This document shows, in pieces, positions 60,101-64,000 of a stretch of 64,000 nucleotides of DNA (positions within the stretch are counted from its first letter, which is position 1; each line of letters starts with the position of its first letter). The notes beneath the pieces were generated by a model that made no database searches, had not been told where the DNA came from, and saw only the letters and a list, made by a program, of their open reading frames with translations. Origin of the DNA: Pyrrhosoma nymphula (taxonomy: Eukaryota > Arthropoda > Insecta > Odonata > Coenagrionidae); the NCBI GenBank assembly GCA_963573305.1, contig OY754339.1:8541941-8605940 (forward strand), read 5' to 3'. Position numbers and translations under genes: made by a program.

Positions 60101-63100
60101 CCCGTCATCAGTTCTCTTCTATTCTTGAACGCTTCCTTCGCTAGCGCTATTCTTCTCCTAATGTCTTTGCTAATAATGTCCTGTTTCTTCTAGCGTACTA
60201 CCCAAGTAATTGAATTGTTCTACTTGCTCCAGTTTGTGACTTCCTACTCTTATCACCAGCTTCAATTTCTTTGTCCTTTGTCATTATTTTTGTTTTCTTA
60301 AAATTTATCTTCATTCCGTATTTCTCACACTGCATTTCCAGTGCATCTAGTAAAGTTTGCAATCTGTTCGATGACCGACTGACCAATGAGTTGTCATCTG
60401 CGAATCTAACCGACTTTATCCGCTGGCCTCCTACTTTCATTCCCACATCTAGCTCATCCCATGCCTCTCTTACCATTTCCTCAACATATATGTTAACAAG
60501 TAAAGGCGACAACGGGCACCTTTGCTGCACCCCGCGACCTAAAACTGTCCACCCTGATTCACCGTCAGCTACCCTCACCTGAGCCCTCTGCTCCATATAT
60601 AAGTTTCGGATGAATCTCCTATCACGCCAATCTATTCCTATTTTCCCCTGTATCTGCATTTGTTTATCTCAGTTTATTCTGTCAAATGCCTTTTCGAAAT
60701 CTACAAAGCAGGCGAAAACATCCTGATTATGCTCTATATTTCTATCTATAAGTGTCCTCATTACCGCAATAGCGTCTCTGGTTGTCCTCCCCTTCCGGAA
60801 CCCAAATTGGCCATCGCCTAATTAAATGTTCGCTCTGCTCTCCAACCTTCTATTTAGTATTCTAAGCAACAGTTTTGCCGCGTGCGAAATTAAACTGATT
60901 GTTCTATACTCCTCGCATTCTGACACTTTCTTCTTCTTCGGAATAGGTATTAATACCGTTTTCACGAAATCCTCTGGCTATACTTCTTCGTCGTAGATCC
61001 TGCAAATAAGTTCGAAAAACGATTCTCTCCCCTTACTACCTAGATTTTTCAGTAGATATAATATTAAGCTATGCATTTCAATAATTTTCCAAGTGAGTCG
61101 AAAAAATAAAAATTCTAGGAACACATTTCATTTAAGCACTTCTATTTATGTGATGGAACTCACAATACGTGCAGTAATGTGATTCAATAATCATAGTTTA
61201 CATTTTAGTTAAAGCATGTTATTACTTGAGTTTTGGGCGCGGTATTCGAAATTAAGGCGAAAATGATATTTAAGTATGTTTTTTCGACTCGTTTACTCGG
61301 CGTGAAACCTTGATATTTGTTGGAAACCGTTGTAATATTTGTATTATTTCGCTTACAGAAGAAGCTATCTACTTATTAAGAATTACTACAAAATATATGT
61401 CGTCTGCCATAAAGCTACGTGTTAAAATAGCATTGAATAGCAAAAAAATACAAATCGGTAGGATGTAGTTTTTCAATTTTCACCTAAAGATGTCTCTAAT
61501 AAGAACAAGTATGCAACAATTCACGCAAATCTTTACCTGTATTAAAATTACTCAAAATAATTTACACGAGAAAAAAGCAAGATTAACAACTGCCTGCCTC
61601 GACTGATACCCGTGATAATGTTGATCTCCTGAGTGAGCTGTCGTTGGGCTCGGCTCGAATTGGGATGGCTCACATTCATCTCGAGTTATACCGCTCGCGC
61701 TGTCGTCTGCAAATGTCAAACATGCGCCAAATATCGTCAGCCGTTTAAACATATAGAACTGAAACACAACTTCTGGAAAGGAGACTCAATACAATTACTA
61801 AAACAACTATTACTCGGAACTATTCGACCTGGTAACCTTTCGAGGGGTGGAAATGCGAAAACTTCCTTGCTAACCGGCTAAAGTTAAAAAAATTGATTTG
61901 AATTTTGTTTTCTCAAACATGTTGTAACTTTGTACATGTAACATTTTTTAACATTGGAAGTAGGCAATAGGTGACGTCGATTAGTGCTCTCTCTAATACT
62001 GTACGTATGCGAGAAGTTTATGGTGTACGCCTATCTGTTTGTGTTCTCTGAACCAGAAACACAAGTTTCTAATTCTAGCACCGGCTTCACTTTATTGTTG
62101 AGGAAAAACTCACTCTCGTTGTTTCCTTTCCCTTTGAAAACACTGCTCTTAAATTTCCTTTGAAAGTATTAAAATTTCAACAAGGGTGCTAGAGGGCCAA
62201 ATTTAATTTTTGCGATAATTTCAACGAGATCCCTCAGAGATGTTTAAATCCGCCAAAATATAGGAATTTTCTTCTTCTTGTGTGATTTACTCACGGGAAC
62301 CTATCTGTTAGGCTTGAATTATTTAATTTATTTATTTGAATGAATTTACTGAGGCAAACTCATGGAAGAAGTTTCAAATATTCTTAAGGAAAGTCAGTCA
62401 CCAGTGAAATTACGGGAACTTTTAGTTGGAGCTTTGAGAGTATTGCAAATGCAATGCATCAAAATGTTTTAAGCATAATGCGCTTTCTACTTGTCGTGGA
62501 ATTTAGAGCAATGAAGGCTTAAAAATTATTAGGTGTGAAGATTTGTGATATGGCATTATAGGCATCTGGAAAGAAGGATTCCTCTCTCAGGACAAAATTT
62601 GCAGTAATAAAATGCATCATCCTCAATCAGCGTATAGGCATTCAGAAATTGACCCAACTGGCCCGATACCCTTTTTTCCTGCTTTGATTTTTTCCCGATG
62701 GGATACAGTATTGGTAATGCCCTTCTCAAAAGGGTGTTGATACCCGCGCTGAACGTTACTAATGTAGGCAGAGGTTTTCCTGGATTGCTACAAGTTCCTG
62801 CTTTCATTGAATGTTATCTCTTTACCATACATATAAATTGCCATCTTTCATGCGTTTCGTTAAAACTAAATTGAAAAATAAATATGTGGAAAAAACCAAC
62901 AATATGCAGTGATGAAGACTGGTTTATGATGGAAAAATTAGAAATAATTATGATTACTATTTTTTCGATTCGTCCTTTTATGGACGCACTCTTCACGTGT
63001 AAAACTAAAGTATTTTTCGTTCGATAATAATTCAAAACGCTATTTATGCTTAGGTGATTGAGATGAACAATTTGTATTACACATAATTTAAAATTATCAG

Positions 63101-63171
63101 ACAGCACCTTTATGTAATGTAGCTGCGCTAGCAATGCCGATGCAAGCCACGAGTATGACAGCGACTCTCAT
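53759..63171 (-). CDS. Gene C: diverged single-domain insect allergen-related repeat protein (G12-like)
   Basis: Three coding exons on the minus strand: 63108-63171, 57724-57968 and 53759-54136, totalling 687 nt, or 228 aa plus TAA. The first encodes a signal peptide (MRVAVILVACIGIASA) and is 64 nt, phase 1, as in genes A and B. Exon 2 gives a polar linker, then DDIAMDLMHFIQLDDIINIL and the SLLSDLQSDEFREM segment. The last exon gives FLEYLDDLGYDLY, then LPLDNMYEWYKS and CEPDPEFPDLLARLRSQDF, ending FGSLLRW. Exon borders and phases match A and B without the 585-nt repeats, so this is the basic one-domain form, close to the usual G12 size. The function is expected to be like that of the relatives but is unproven. 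The gene is stretched by two large introns full of LINE debris. The intron-1 donor (GTGCTG) is weak; the phase match across it supports the model. Confidence 0.8.
54205..54335 (+). mobile_element. tRNA-derived SINE fragment in gene C intron 2
   Basis: An A-box-like GGTGGCGGGGTTGAGTCC is followed by the B box GGTTCAAATCC (54253-54263), then the tail CCCTCAGGGCATGGATGTGT. It is inserted less than 100 bp upstream of the last exon of gene C. Confidence 0.65.
54340..57720. other. Remainder of gene C intron 2
   Basis: AT-rich, without supported coding frames. It contains one SINE-like segment near 56655-56790 and nothing else recognised. Confidence 0.4.
56655..56790 (-). mobile_element. tRNA-like SINE fragment, minus strand
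   Basis: GCGTTCAATCC on the minus strand (56728-56738) is a B-box-like motif in CGTTCAATCCCGGTCGAGTC. It is followed by TTTTCATGGTGGTATTCATC and CACTTCAGTGCACAAG, a tail type frequent in insect SINEs. Confidence 0.5.
57724..57968 (-). CDS. Gene C coding exon 2: first half-domain
   Basis: Acceptor TTTTAG, 245 nt, donor GTAAGA after ELPEVKK. The phase-1 G from exon 1 opens a Glu codon and the frame stays open throughout. The aligned core is DDIIN...LQSDEFREMILRVKELPEV against DKIVE...LKSDDFKQMVITVENMDEA in A and B. Confidence 0.82.
58285..58930 (-). mobile_element. Highly decayed RTE/BovB-like LINE copy in gene C intron 1
   Basis: The plus-strand text GCCCGTCCATAAAGCC and CTCGCCCAACATC at 58340-58410, then CCAACACCTGGTCGTCAGCA near 58870, parallel 59750-59810 and 60390 in the neighbouring element. 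On the minus strand it encodes scraps of the same C-terminal and FADD regions with many breaks. Confidence 0.6.
59690..61055 (-). mobile_element. 5'-truncated RTE/BovB-like LINE in gene C intron 1
   Basis: Read on the minus strand in order: LKNLGSKGRESFF-like start near 61050; FVKTVLIPIPKKK near 60960; GQFGFRKGRTTRDAI near 60800; FVDFEKAFDRI near 60690. Then 60198-60659 has GVQQRCPLSPLLVNIY and RFADD, and 59684-60108 has WSVALYGAETWT with the tail VIEGRMLGKRGRGRKR. This is an RT domain plus C-terminal region. Stops and frameshifts interrupt it, so it is inactive. It lies in the same transcriptional sense as gene C. Confidence 0.85.
62556..62807 (-). other. Unassigned open frame in gene C intron 1
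   Basis: 83 codons with no recognised domain, including LIEDDAFYYCKFCPERGILL. The CxxC pair and acidic patch give it a protein-like look and it may belong to an unidentified repeat. No splice context was established. Confidence 0.15.
63108..63171 (-). CDS. Gene C coding exon 1: signal peptide
   Basis: The ATG at 63171 follows TTACAG, again a splice acceptor touching the start codon. It encodes a typical hydrophobic leader ending IASAATLHK. The length (64 nt) and phase equal those of genes A and B. It is too short to stand out as an ORF and was found from the conserved architecture. Confidence 0.75.
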
Positions 63172-63261
63172 CTGTAAGTAAGTAGATCAATAAGAGTCAT
63201 TTAGTTAATTGTGTGTTGATTCTCATTATATTAAGTAATTTGGGCGTTAAAATAATTTGTA

Positions 63262-63315
63262 CATCTACATAATACCCTGCTAGCCGCCGCATGGGCGTAT
63301 GGCAGAGGGGGTTGT
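63262..63315 (-). mobile_element. LINE 3'-tail remnant upstream of gene C
   Basis: On the minus strand the CCCCCTCTGCCATACGCCC motif is followed by GTATTATGTAGATGT, matching the tail at 24346-24430 (CACCCTCTGCCACACACCCC...TGTAGATG). Only the tail is present, less than 100 bp upstream of the gene C start exon. Confidence 0.6.
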
Positions 63316-64000
63316 AAGTGATATTTAAGTTGTCAAAAAACTTCAATTTTCGGTTTTGCTTAATTTTATAGTAAATTGCGTCACAAATATATGTATAGTT
63401 AAATCATTCGGCAATGTCAAGACTTATAAAGGCTCAAGTGTTATGGAAATATCACCATGAAAAAATGTTATTTTTCGAATCGAAAGAAATTTTTTCTTTA
63501 CTCACCTTTTTTAAAACGATTCACCAGCTCGATATTCACGTCAAGAAGGAAAGTCAAACACCTTATACTGTTCTTAGTTTCTATGAGATTCTTGAGAGAC
63601 ACAAACTCGATGGCAGAGCCTTCCTTTCCTCGGGTTTTCAGACTACGCGGATATTTTTGAACTACCACTAATATATACTCATCAGCCGATGTATTTGTCT
63701 TCGACATAATTTAAGAATCATGTTCTAACCGTGGAAGAGGTTTGATTTGAAAATTCCATTCTTCAGTGTGTGAACTAATTGATATGGGATTTTCCCAAAG
63801 TCATTCCTGGCGTAGGTGGTTTGTTTTAAGCTCTAGGATAAGATTGTTACTATTTGTATTTTACGGCCACTTGTTAAGGTATTTAAAAAAAAACAGAGAT
63901 ATCGAAAATATTAAAAAGTTACACACCCACCAGGTTATCATTTTTTTTTAAACCGGAATGTAAACAGGCGTGTGTTAATCGACTTATAGCTTAGATCCAC

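Noticed and set aside
61552..61767. Minus-strand 71-codon frame with a faint leader-like start
   Set aside because: The hydrophobic core is short, no splice or homology support exists, and it lies inside gene C intron 1 among LINE debris.
63498..63707. Minus-strand 69-codon frame ending at a good GTGAGT donor upstream of gene C
   Set aside because: No similarity to the allergen-repeat family could be seen and the acceptor is unclear. It might be part of a leader exon of gene C, but an overlapping plus-strand frame is equally open, so no call is made.

Overview
This window is nuclear DNA from an insect: AT-rich, intron-containing, with interspersed retrotransposons of several clades, SINE-like remnants and AT microsatellites. 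Lineage is inferred only from a cluster of genes of the insect allergen-related repeat family (Bla g 1 / Per a 1 / G12 / nitrile-specifier-like proteins), which is restricted to insects. The species cannot be named from the sequence.

Three genes of this family lie on the minus strand. Gene A (6824-13962, 5 coding exons, about 618 aa) and gene B (29768-38262, 6 coding exons, about 813 aa) are near-identical paralogues. Gene C (53759-63171, 3 coding exons, about 228 aa) is a diverged single-domain member. All three share one architecture: a splice acceptor abutting the ATG (so an upstream untranslated exon), a 64-nt signal-peptide exon ending in phase 1, a half-domain exon ending in phase 0, and a terminal exon starting in phase 0. 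A and B add 585-nt (195 codon) phase 0-0 exons between the second and last exon, two in A and three in B. Each adds one complete domain, giving three domains in A, four in B and one in C. From the family, the products are expected to be secreted, probably midgut, helical proteins that may carry lipid.

Genes A and B sit in a segmental duplication: 1 to about 18335 (running off the left edge) and about 25290 to 42625. The copies differ by a 2.6-kb LINE found only in A, short insertions found only in B, the repeat-exon number, and mosaic exons that point to unequal exchange and gene conversion.

The spacer 18336-25289 is a mobile-element patchwork: duplicated 0.5-kb segments, a LINE 3' part interrupted by a Penelope-like element with a GIY-YIG domain between two (TA)n tracts, and a decayed THAP zinc-finger segment. 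The stretch 42626-53758 has no recognisable host gene but holds a 277-bp-arm inverted repeat, a 109-bp-arm foldback, a 5S-rRNA-like SINE remnant and several dead LINE tails. Gene C's introns hold RTE/BovB-like LINE fragments and tRNA-like SINE pieces. No CRISPR, operon or prokaryotic feature is present.
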